Source: Flavobacteriaceae bacterium (lineage in GTDB: Bacteria; Bacteroidota; Bacteroidia; Flavobacteriales; Flavobacteriaceae). Taken from it: DNA of 5,086 nt. This document shows positions 1 to 5,086 of the stretch, piece by piece. The first letter of the stretch is position 1. The number at the start of each line of letters is the position of its first letter. The translations under genes and the position numbers were made by a program. A model generated the notes under the pieces. That model had not been told where the DNA came from. It searched no databases and was given only the letters and a program-made list of their open reading frames with translations. The stretch spans positions 1-5,086 of the forward strand of contig JAMOMG010000356.1 in NCBI GenBank assembly GCA_027068695.1, read 5' to 3'.

Positions 1-105
1 AACTAATGAAAAAGGGCTTCCTTTTAAAATTAGTTTTGTACTATCAGATTTTAAATTGGAATTTATAAAATCTTGGACTTCTTTATTTAAAATAATAGTG
101 TTCAA
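1..105 (-). CDS. Class I SAM-dependent methyltransferase-like protein, N-terminal fragment (continues past the left edge)
   Basis: Thirty-five codons are open from a TTG at 103-105 to the window edge, and the frame continues beyond it. Read with TTG as Met, the protein begins MNTIILNKEVQDFIN and then has a K-L-I-L-K-G-S-P-F segment. From memory this matches the start of a family of flavobacterial proteins annotated as class I SAM-dependent (THUMP-like) methyltransferases, whose N-terminus has the same 'hydrophobic-LN-EVQ-FI' and 'KxSPF' pattern. The SAM-binding motifs would lie outside the window, so the catalytic role is inferred from the N-terminus only. There is no ATG in the visible codons, and an in-frame stop (118-120) lies upstream, so the start must be a non-ATG codon. 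TTG fits best, as it sits 1 bp after the old stop (107-109) of the DUF1697 remnant. No Shine-Dalgarno sequence is seen, which is usual in Bacteroidota. Confidence 0.6.
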   Translation of the reverse strand, partial: MNTIILNKEVQDFINSNLKSDSTKLILKGSPFSLV

Positions 106-106
106 A

Positions 107-300
107 TTATAAATTACTTAATTCAACAAGTTTTGTAATGGTTCTCCAGTTTCTGGTGGTAATTTACGTTCAAATAAATTGTTGGCCAATTTGGTTTTTA
201 CAAAGCCTGTAGGACAATGTAAATAAATAGATTTCTTGGTTATTTTAAACTCATCATTAGCGTTTGAAATAAGTTTTTCAATTTGAGGTATATTTTCTAA
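107..300 (-). pseudogene. 3' remnant of a DUF1697-family gene, split over two frames
   Basis: Two adjoining pieces together match my recollection of the conserved C-terminal end of DUF1697 proteins. The first piece is in the ORF6N frame (about 163-300): NDEFKITKKSIYLHCPTGF, then KTKLANNLFERK, matching the family pattern 'DEF-I--K-IYLHCPNGYGKTKL-NNFFERKL'. The second piece is in another frame (107-160): TTRNWRTITKLVELSNL followed by TAA, matching 'ATTRNWRTV-KL-EL'. Between them the family normally has about five residues (L-x-V-x-A), but only two bases remain, suggesting a deletion of about 13 bp. Where the family has a glycine in CPNGYGKTKL, this copy has valine (V146 of the fused frame). The N-terminal two thirds of DUF1697 are absent, since only 12 bp separate the ORF6N start from the upstream gene. 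The right boundary near 300 is approximate. DUF1697 has no established function. Confidence 0.75.
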
Positions 301-636
301 TATTTGTAAACTCATTTTAATAGCGTTATCACTATTTAAAACGCTAGAAAGCATTAATATTCCGTGTTCAGTAAATACAAAAGGAGGATATTTAGAATGT
401 CTTCCTTTCTTTAAGGTCGCAATTTGCGTCCTTAAAGAAACATATTCTTCAGTTGTAAGTTCAAACATAAAAGATTTTGGAAAGCGGTTTGTATTTCGCC
501 TAACTTGCTCTTTTAACCTTTTTGTTTCAATACCATAAAGTAATGCTAAATCTCTGTCAATCATTACTTTTTGACCTCTAATGAAATATATTTTACTTGA
601 AATTATTTCATTTGTAATTACTATTTCTTTTTTCAT
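118..636 (-). CDS. ORF6N-domain protein with a foreign (DUF1697-derived) C-terminal tail
   Basis: This frame encodes 172 residues. Residues about 10-112 form an ORF6N domain, a family known from phage antirepressor/KilA-N-like proteins and common as single chromosomal genes in Bacteroidota. Typical motifs are visible: KIYFIRGQKVMIDRDLALLYG (16-35, core), ETKRLKEQVRRN (37-48), RFPKSFMFELT (51-61), FTEHGILMLSSVLNS (88-102) and NAIKMSLQI (104-112). The domain is thought to bind DNA or regulate phage genes, but the role of chromosomal copies is unknown. Full-length relatives continue with a helical region of 50 or more residues. Here residues ~113-172 instead resemble the end of a DUF1697 protein and finish in a shifted, nonsense stretch (LPPETGEPLQNLLN). 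The start ATG lies 12 bp after the stop of the AI-2E family gene, with no clear ribosome binding site. Whether this product is functional is doubtful, because the ORF6N part is intact but has lost its normal C-terminus. Confidence 0.8.
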   Translation of the reverse strand: MKKEIVITNEIISSKIYFIRGQKVMIDRDLALLYGIETKRLKEQVRRNTNRFPKSFMFELTTEEYVSLRTQIATLKKGRHSKYPPFVFTEHGILMLSSVLNSDNAIKMSLQILENIPQIEKLISNANDEFKITKKSIYLHCPTGFVKTKLANNLFERKLPPETGEPLQNLLN

Positions 637-648
637 AACATAGCATTT

Positions 649-1731
649 TTATAAATTTTTAGTCAGAGATTTTACAATTTTATTATCTGATAAAAATGCT
701 TTTAAAATTACTTTAAGAGAAGTATATGTTGGTATGGCTACAATCATTCCCACTACGCCAAATAAGATACCAGCAATCATAATTACCAAAAATATTTCCA
801 GAGGATGTGATTTTACACTATTTGAAAATATGAGAGGCTGGCTTAAGAAGTTATCTATTAATTGGGCAATTAAATAACCAATCATTACATAAATAGTAGT
901 TGGTAAAATTACTGTTTGAAAATCTTCACCTAAATTGTTACTCATAGATAAAAATAGCATTAAAACACCTCCAATTAAGGGGCCTACATATGGTATTAAG
1001 TTTAGTAAAGCACATAAAAATGCAATAACAATAGCATTTTCAATACCAAAAATAAGTAGTATTATTGTGTAAATTATAAAAAGAATGGTTATTTGAAAAA
1101 CAAGTCCTACAAAATAGCGTGATAATAAGTTTTTAATGCTTGTGATAGATTTTTTTAGTTTGCTTTCACTTTTATCACTTACCATTGTATAAATAGAATT
1201 CTCAAGTAAATGAGTATCCTTCATAAAAAAGAATGAGATAAATAATACTGAAAATAAGCCAATACTTAAATTACCAACCATTCCAATTACTGAATTTAAT
1301 AGATTGGGAATTACTGTTAAGTTTTTAAATAAATCAGCATTTTTTAATTCGTTTAAAATATCAATATTGTGTAATAAAAAATAATCATTTAACTGATTTA
1401 AGATATTTTGAATATTTGATTGAAGTTGATCTATATTTAATAAAGATAAGTTTTGTCCCTGTTTAATTATAAGAGGAATAAACATACTAATTAATCCTGT
1501 TAAAAGCCCTAAAAACAGTAACATTGTTGTAATGACAGCCACTGTGTTAGGGAGTTTTAATTTTCTTTTTAAAAAACGAATTATAGGTCTGGCAATTAAT
1601 GAAATAACGGCTGAAATAGCAATGTAAACTAATATTGATTGTACACTAAATAAAAAATAAAGTAATAGTGAAACACCAATAATAATGGCAACGGCTTTTA
1701 ATATTCCATTGGTAATTGTTTTAGAATCCAT
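649..1731 (-). CDS. AI-2E/PerM-family transporter
   Basis: The product is a 360-residue inner-membrane protein of the AI-2E transporter (PerM/TqsA) family, full length for the group. Hydrophobic segments lie at about 10-28, 30-50, 62-89, 146-170, 205-224, 225-245, 250-264, 275-295 and 312-340, with a hydrophilic loop at ~90-145 that is usually placed outside the membrane. Family signatures are PYVGPLIGG (247-255), the QLIDNFLSQPLIF segment (290-302), and HPLEIFLVIMIAGILFG (309-325) followed by VVGMIVAIP. One member was linked to export of the signal molecule AI-2, and others act as ion or proton antiporters. The substrate here cannot be told from sequence, and the family name should not be read as evidence of quorum sensing. 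The start at ATG 1731 gives a hydrophilic N-terminus (MDSKTITNG) ahead of the first membrane helix. A 42-bp gap separates it from the gamma-glutamyltransferase stop, so it could be co-transcribed or have its own weak promoter. Confidence 0.9.
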   Translation of the reverse strand: MDSKTITNGILKAVAIIIGVSLLLYFLFSVQSILVYIAISAVISLIARPIIRFLKRKLKLPNTVAVITTMLLFLGLLTGLISMFIPLIIKQGQNLSLLNIDQLQSNIQNILNQLNDYFLLHNIDILNELKNADLFKNLTVIPNLLNSVIGMVGNLSIGLFSVLFISFFFMKDTHLLENSIYTMVSDKSESKLKKSITSIKNLLSRYFVGLVFQITILFIIYTIILLIFGIENAIVIAFLCALLNLIPYVGPLIGGVLMLFLSMSNNLGEDFQTVILPTTIYVMIGYLIAQLIDNFLSQPLIFSNSVKSHPLEIFLVIMIAGILFGVVGMIVAIPTYTSLKVILKAFLSDNKIVKSLTKNL

Positions 1732-1773
1732 ATCTTTTTATTTAGTTAAACCTTAAAAATAATTAATTTAAAA
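1732..1773 (-). other. AT-rich 42-bp intergenic spacer, the longest in the window
   Basis: This is the only gap longer than 12 bp between genes here. It is almost pure A/T and holds no strong hairpin with a following T-run, so I do not call a terminator. It also lacks a recognisable Bacteroidota -7 box (TAnnTTTG) on the minus strand. The bases just before the AI-2E family start read AAATAAAAAGAT, an A-rich leader typical of Bacteroidota, where A-rich sequence rather than a Shine-Dalgarno often precedes the start. Confidence 0.5.
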
Positions 1774-2352
1774 TTAAAACCCAGCAGCTTTATCATCACC
1801 TCTATAATCTGCACCACCTTCTAACTTTCCATTAGGAAGTACTAAAATGGCATCTACTTTACCAAGGATTCTAGAATTTTCCTTATTTATTTTATAGCCT
1901 TTTTCTTGTAATTTTACAGTTGTAATACTGTCAAAACCTTTAGGTTCAAAAGTAATAATATCCGGTAGCCATTGGTGGTGAAATCTAGGTGCATTTACAG
2001 CTTCTTGCATACTAAAATCGTATTCATATACATTAAGAATAGTTTGCATAACTGAAGTTATAATAGTAGAACCTCCAGGGGATCCAAGTGTCATATATAG
2101 TTGCTTGTTTTTTTCAACAATTGTTGGAGTCATAGAGCTAAGCATACGTTTTTCAGGTTGAATAGCATTTGCTTCAGCGCCAATTAAGCCAAACATATTA
2201 GGAACTCCAGGTTTAGAACTAAAATCATCCATTTCATTATTCAATAAAAATCCGCCTTCAGGCACAAAAACTTTAGAGCCAAAAGCACCATTTAAAGTAG
2301 TAGTAACTGAAATGGCATTGCCATAAGTATCAATAATTGAGTAATGTGTAGT
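1774..2352 (-). other. Small (catalytic) subunit segment of gamma-glutamyltransferase
   Basis: This segment encodes residues 377-568 plus the stop, downstream of the predicted self-cleavage site between E376 and T377. The freed amino group of T377 would act as the nucleophile and general base, as in all characterised members of the family. The cleavage position is inferred from the conserved TTHYS motif, not measured. The segment also carries the substrate-binding MLSSMTPTI and GSPGGS motifs, and the late family motif NAPRFHHQW at 496-504. Confidence 0.85.
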
Positions 2353-3480
2353 TTCATCACTTTCAAAACCAATAATATTTCCGTGGCTAACTTCTGAAGA
2401 AGGAGTTGCTTTATCCCAAGAAAAATTACGCATTCTTTTTTGAGTATAATTATATGAAATTAATGTGTCAATAGGAATTTTAACAAAATCTGGATCTCCT
2501 AAATAAAAGGATCTGTCGGCGTAAGCTCTTCTTTCGGCTTCAGTAATTAGTTGAATAGCTTTTACAGAATTATGGCCAAAAGAAGCAATGTCATAAGGTT
2601 CAATAGCATTAAAAATTTGTGCAATACAAATTCCGCCACTTGAAGGAGGCGACATAGATATGATATTCAAATCTTTGTATTTAAACTCAATAGCATCTCG
2701 CCATTTTGAATTGTAAATATCTAAATCTTTTTTGGTAATTATTCCTCCCAGTTTTTGAACATAATTTACAAGCATATCTGCAGTTTCTCCTTTGTAAAAT
2801 CCATCTCTTCCGTTATCTCTTATGCGCTCAAGAGTTTTTGCTAAATTAATGTATTTAATACTGTCTCCTTCTTTCCAATCAGTATCTAACATAATTTGAG
2901 CACCATTATTTGCTTGTGAAAAATATTTTCGATACTTAGCAAAACTTTTAGCTTGTTTTTTTGTAACAACAACACCTTTTTTTGCTAAATCAATAGCGGG
3001 TTGTATTAATTCAGCAAAAGGCAATGTTCCATATTTTTCATATACTTTAAAAACACCATCAACACTTCCGGGTACACCAATAGCAACTGGGCCAAGGGTA
3101 CTTTTACCTTTGATAACATTTCCTTTTTCATCTAAGTACATGTTTTTTGAAGCGGCTAAAGGAGCTTTTTCTCTAAAATCCAAAGCACCAGTTTCTCCTT
3201 CATTTGTTCTGTAAACCATAAATCCACCACCACCTATATTCCCTGCAAATGGATAAGAGACAGCCAAAGCAAAATGTGTAGCAATCATAGCGTCAAAGGC
3301 ATTCCCTCCTTTTTTTAAAATTGCAGTACCAATTTTAGAGGCTTCTTCTCTGGCACAAACTACCATAGCACTATCTGCAATAAAGCCAGTTATTTTAGTT
3401 TTTTCGGGTTTAGTGTTAGAAGTGTTTTTACACTGTAAAAATAAAATAGAGATAAGTGAAAGTAAAATAATTTTTTTCAT
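1774..3480 (-). CDS. ggt: Gamma-glutamyltransferase (glutathione hydrolase), exported, probable lipoprotein
   Basis: The 568-residue proenzyme is full length for the family. It cleaves the gamma-glutamyl bond of glutathione and related compounds and transfers the glutamyl group to water or amino acids. These enzymes mature by self-cleavage before a threonine, here T377 in the DETTHYS motif, giving a large subunit (to 376) and a small subunit (377-568). By alignment with the E. coli enzyme, R103 (DFREKAP) corresponds to R114, T395 to T409, N397 to N411, D419 to D433, S448-S449 to S462-S463 and G469-G470 to G483-G484, so the catalytic set is complete. E416 replaces E. coli Q430. The lid-loop region (about 423-445, PGVPNMFGLIGAEANAI) is present, as in E. 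coli. Residues 1-17 form a signal with Cys17 (ILFLQCK), which suggests a lipoprotein, though Gln before Cys is not the classical lipobox. The first bases overlap the stop of the upstream gene (ATGA), implying translational coupling. Confidence 0.97.
   Translation of the reverse strand: MKKIILLSLISILFLQCKNTSNTKPEKTKITGFIADSAMVVCAREEASKIGTAILKKGGNAFDAMIATHFALAVSYPFAGNIGGGGFMVYRTNEGETGALDFREKAPLAASKNMYLDEKGNVIKGKSTLGPVAIGVPGSVDGVFKVYEKYGTLPFAELIQPAIDLAKKGVVVTKKQAKSFAKYRKYFSQANNGAQIMLDTDWKEGDSIKYINLAKTLERIRDNGRDGFYKGETADMLVNYVQKLGGIITKKDLDIYNSKWRDAIEFKYKDLNIISMSPPSSGGICIAQIFNAIEPYDIASFGHNSVKAIQLITEAERRAYADRSFYLGDPDFVKIPIDTLISYNYTQKRMRNFSWDKATPSSEVSHGNIIGFESDETTHYSIIDTYGNAISVTTTLNGAFGSKVFVPEGGFLLNNEMDDFSSKPGVPNMFGLIGAEANAIQPEKRMLSSMTPTIVEKNKQLYMTLGSPGGSTIITSVMQTILNVYEYDFSMQEAVNAPRFHHQWLPDIITFEPKGFDSITTVKLQEKGYKINKENSRILGKVDAILVLPNGKLEGGADYRGDDKAAGF
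3427..3480 (-). other. N-terminal export signal of gamma-glutamyltransferase (lipoprotein-type, non-classical)
   Basis: Residues 1-18 are MKKIILLSLISILFLQCK: two lysines, a hydrophobic core and a cysteine at 17. The -1 residue is Gln, while a classical lipobox has Gly, Ala or Ser. The residues after Cys (KNTSN) carry no acidic cluster of the kind reported as a surface-export signal in Bacteroidota, so a periplasm-facing anchor is the better guess. A plain signal peptide is the alternative. Confidence 0.6.
3477..3480 (-). promoter_or_regulatory. ATGA stop/start overlap (translational coupling site)
   Basis: On the minus strand the bases ATGA hold the start codon of gamma-glutamyltransferase (3478-3480) and the TGA stop of the ACP phosphodiesterase-family gene (3477-3479). 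Such overlaps usually mean that ribosomes ending the first gene restart on the second, which ties the levels of the two proteins together. No separate ribosome binding site is visible. Confidence 0.8.
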
Positions 3481-4070
3481 GTTAAAAGTAATAAAGTTGT
3501 TTTTTCTTTAGTAAATTGTTCTAAACTTTTAAAAAAAGTTATGAAATCTAGTTCAAGTTCTTCATAGTGGTTATTTAAATCTTCAATGGCCATATCCATT
3601 TTAGAGATTCCTTTCGTTCGTTTGTTCATTCCCTGTAATATTTTTTCAATTCCCTCAATTGAAGCATAAGCAACTAGCCAATTATGTTCTATCATATAGG
3701 GTAATATTTTTTGAATTTTTTCAGGGAATATATCAATATTATTTTGTAAAAATGAGTAGGTCTTTTCAGCATATACTTTGAGAGGTATGTTTGAATAATT
3801 GCGCCAGTTTTTAGCTAAAAAATGATCGTATAAAATATCAATAATTACTCCATCATAATGTTTGTATCGTTTGTGTAAACGACGTTTGCTTTTTCGTACA
3901 ATTGGGTGTTTGTCTGTATAATTATCAATTGCTCTGTGTAATAAAATACCTGCTTTAATTTCAGCTGGAAAATTATTGTATTTATTTCCTTTTACAGCAT
4001 CTGCAATAAAATTTCCTATAAGGATGTTTTCATTGTTTTTAGAAAGATATAAGTGAGCAAGAAAATTCAT
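3477..4070 (-). CDS. Acyl carrier protein phosphodiesterase-family protein
   Basis: The 197-residue product matches the ACP phosphodiesterase family (E. coli AcpH type) along its whole length. In E. coli the enzyme removes the 4'-phosphopantetheine arm from holo-ACP in the cytoplasm and needs a divalent metal. Visible family motifs are MNFLAHLYLS (1-10), IGNFIADAVKG (18-28), GILLHRAIDNYTDKHP (41-56), DILYDHFLAKNW (78-89) and EHNWLVAYASIEGI (128-141). The conserved acidic and histidine residues H6, D24, H45, D49, D53, D78, D82 and H83 are candidates for the metal centre. There is no signal peptide. The ATG at 4070 gives the exact family N-terminus and lies 5 bp after the Memo-family stop. The 3' end overlaps the gamma-glutamyltransferase start by four bases. 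Activity of the Bacteroidota members on ACP is assumed from the family; another phosphodiester substrate is possible. No symbol is given because orthology to acpH is not shown. Confidence 0.88.
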   Translation of the reverse strand: MNFLAHLYLSKNNENILIGNFIADAVKGNKYNNFPAEIKAGILLHRAIDNYTDKHPIVRKSKRRLHKRYKHYDGVIIDILYDHFLAKNWRNYSNIPLKVYAEKTYSFLQNNIDIFPEKIQKILPYMIEHNWLVAYASIEGIEKILQGMNKRTKGISKMDMAIEDLNNHYEELELDFITFFKSLEQFTKEKTTLLLLT

Positions 4071-4075
4071 AGTTG

Positions 4076-5086
4076 TTAATCGTATTTAATGCTTGCATAA
4101 CCCACCCAATGTCTTTGAGTTGCAATTGCTGTTGTTCCCATCTGTAAATCTTCAACAGTTATTAGAGAATGATCTATACTCGTTTCGTATTTCAAAAAAG
4201 TGCCTTTTAATGGTTTTTTATTTTGTAAGATATTTAATTTATTAGCTGTTGCTAAACCAAACGGGACAGCATATCTGCCACACCAAACCCAATTGTATTT
4301 GGTGTAATCTTCTTTTTGTGTGGTTTCGTAGAAAAAAGAATCAATTTTAGCCATATTCACTTCATTCACCAAGTACGAATTTATAATTTTTAAATCGTGC
4401 TTTCTCGCTTTGCTAGTTCCTAGAGAGTCTACACCATAAGGTGCTAAATTTTGACTCCATTCAACATTTCCATAATGAACTGCATCATTTGAAATTATTA
4501 TTGCCAAATCTTCACCAAAAATTAAGTTTTTAGACTTTAGAATATCATAAATAGCATTTGATAAATCAGTACTTATAATATCAATATTTTTTGAATTTAT
4601 ATAGGGAACTAATATGGGAACAATTTCAACATTTCTATTTTTTTTATGTAAAAAAGGGATAATAGCTTCTAGTGAATGTTCTAGTTGCTGCATATCATCA
4701 TGAATTAGATAATCTTCTTTAGGTAATTTCGAATAAATTTCTCTATTTAAAGATGATATAGGAAGTTTTCCATAAGGAGATTTCCAATGTGTATAGTTTC
4801 CAAAAATAATTTTATCTTTTAAATTGTATTTTTTGGCTTTATGAGCTACTCCAATTAGAATTATGGTATTTGCATTGATACCTTTTAATGCTTCATAATA
4901 TAGTTTTCCAGCATATTTGTAATCATCATGAGGACAAATAACAGCTTTCCATTTTTTATTGTTTTTCGTATCCTTTATTTGAAGTCGATTATAAATTGAA
5001 TCCATTTGCCATTTGTATTGAGCAAAGCCAATAGTATCATGGAGATTTCTTAATTTTTCTTTTTTTTGTTGATGTTTGGTTTGGCA
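4076..5086 (-). CDS. Memo-family protein (AmmeMemoRadiSam system protein B-like), 5' end beyond the right edge
   Basis: The visible part is 336 residues plus stop. An ATG at 5003-5005 would give 309 residues, but the frame stays open to the window edge. The 27 extra residues, including HDTIGFAQYKWQMDSIYNRL across that ATG, resemble the N-terminus of Bacteroidota Memo proteins, so the true start is probably outside. The Memo fold is related to extradiol dioxygenases. Numbering from Met at 5005, the residues matching the metal ligands of human MEMO1 (H49, H81, C244) are H26 (ICPHDDY), H55 (IGVAHK) and C242 (WCGRYAV). The EHSLE (109-113) and SNDAVHYG (172-179) motifs match human EHSIE and SSDFCHWG. 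The cysteine at the edge (5084-5086), followed by a Lys/Gln-rich stretch, could be a lipobox cysteine. The reaction is not established for bacterial members, which often sit with an AMMECR1-domain protein and a radical SAM enzyme. Neither partner is in this window. Confidence 0.85.
   Translation of the reverse strand, partial: CQTKHQQKKEKLRNLHDTIGFAQYKWQMDSIYNRLQIKDTKNNKKWKAVICPHDDYKYAGKLYYEALKGINANTIILIGVAHKAKKYNLKDKIIFGNYTHWKSPYGKLPISSLNREIYSKLPKEDYLIHDDMQQLEHSLEAIIPFLHKKNRNVEIVPILVPYINSKNIDIISTDLSNAIYDILKSKNLIFGEDLAIIISNDAVHYGNVEWSQNLAPYGVDSLGTSKARKHDLKIINSYLVNEVNMAKIDSFFYETTQKEDYTKYNWVWCGRYAVPFGLATANKLNILQNKKPLKGTFLKYETSIDHSLITVEDLQMGTTAIATQRHWVGYASIKYD

Noticed and set aside
101..110. 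Bacteroidota promoter -7 box (TATAATTTG on the minus strand)
   Set aside because: The spacing does not fit TAnnTTTG and it overlaps the proposed TTG start, so it cannot drive that gene from there.
118..636. ORF6N domain as evidence of a prophage or phage-defence island
   Set aside because: No other phage, integrase, toxin or defence gene is in the window. ORF6N genes are common as lone chromosomal genes in Bacteroidota, and all neighbours are ordinary metabolic or membrane genes.
637..648. Target-site duplication flanking the ORF6N gene (GCTAT followed by ATGA near 637-648 and again near 310-325)
   Set aside because: The match is short, gapped and in A/T-rich sequence. The second copy lies inside conserved ORF6N coding sequence (NAIKMS), so it is most likely chance.
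649..1731. Quorum-sensing export system based on the AI-2E family name
   Set aside because: The family has varied substrates and no signal synthase or receptor is nearby, so the name alone is not support.
1732..1773. Rho-independent terminator after gamma-glutamyltransferase
   Set aside because: The spacer has short A/T repeats only, no stable G/C-containing stem and no proper hairpin plus T-run.
5050..5075. Long A-run as a programmed frameshift site
   Set aside because: The run codes for a Lys/Gln-rich linker in an uninterrupted Memo-family frame, and nothing in the sequence needs a frameshift.

Overview
The window is AT-rich DNA in which all six genes lie on the minus strand with almost no space between them. 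Several signs point to a member of the Bacteroidota, most likely a Flavobacteriaceae-type marine or aquatic bacterium. These are the low G+C (roughly 30 % by eye), the lack of Shine-Dalgarno sequences ahead of the starts, a lysine-led lipoprotein-like signal, an ORF6N-domain gene, and the protein families present. The genus assignment is open.

In order of transcription (high to low coordinates) the genes are: a Memo-family (AmmeMemoRadiSam protein B-like) protein, cut by the right edge; an acyl carrier protein phosphodiesterase-family protein; a gamma-glutamyltransferase with a full catalytic set; an AI-2E/PerM-family membrane protein; a short ORF6N-domain gene; and the first 35 codons of what looks like a class I SAM-dependent methyltransferase, cut by the left edge. 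Gaps are 5 bp, a 4-bp ATGA overlap, 42 bp, 12 bp and 12 bp. This looks like one transcription unit or two adjoining ones, although the products belong to unrelated processes (periplasmic glutathione/gamma-glutamyl metabolism, ACP prosthetic-group turnover, membrane transport). I see no shared pathway and treat it as a housekeeping cluster.

The notable part is the left end (about 107-648). The ORF6N reading frame is not a normal ORF6N protein. Its first ~112 residues are a good ORF6N domain, but the rest reads as the C-terminal end of a different family, DUF1697. The last part of that DUF1697 end (TTRNWRTITKLVELSNL, then TAA at 107-109) is preserved in another frame, after what looks like a small deletion. 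The simplest reading is that an ORF6N gene replaced or was inserted into the 5' part of a DUF1697 gene. The 3' stump is still attached in frame, and the downstream methyltransferase start sits 1 bp after the old DUF1697 stop.

Two gene boundaries need care. The Memo-family frame continues upstream of its first ATG (5005) to the window edge, with family-like sequence and a cysteine at the edge that could be a lipobox cysteine. The methyltransferase must start at a non-ATG codon, TTG at 103-105 being the best choice. I found no RNA genes, CRISPR arrays, insertion sequences or convincing terminators, and no sign of a novel multi-gene system.
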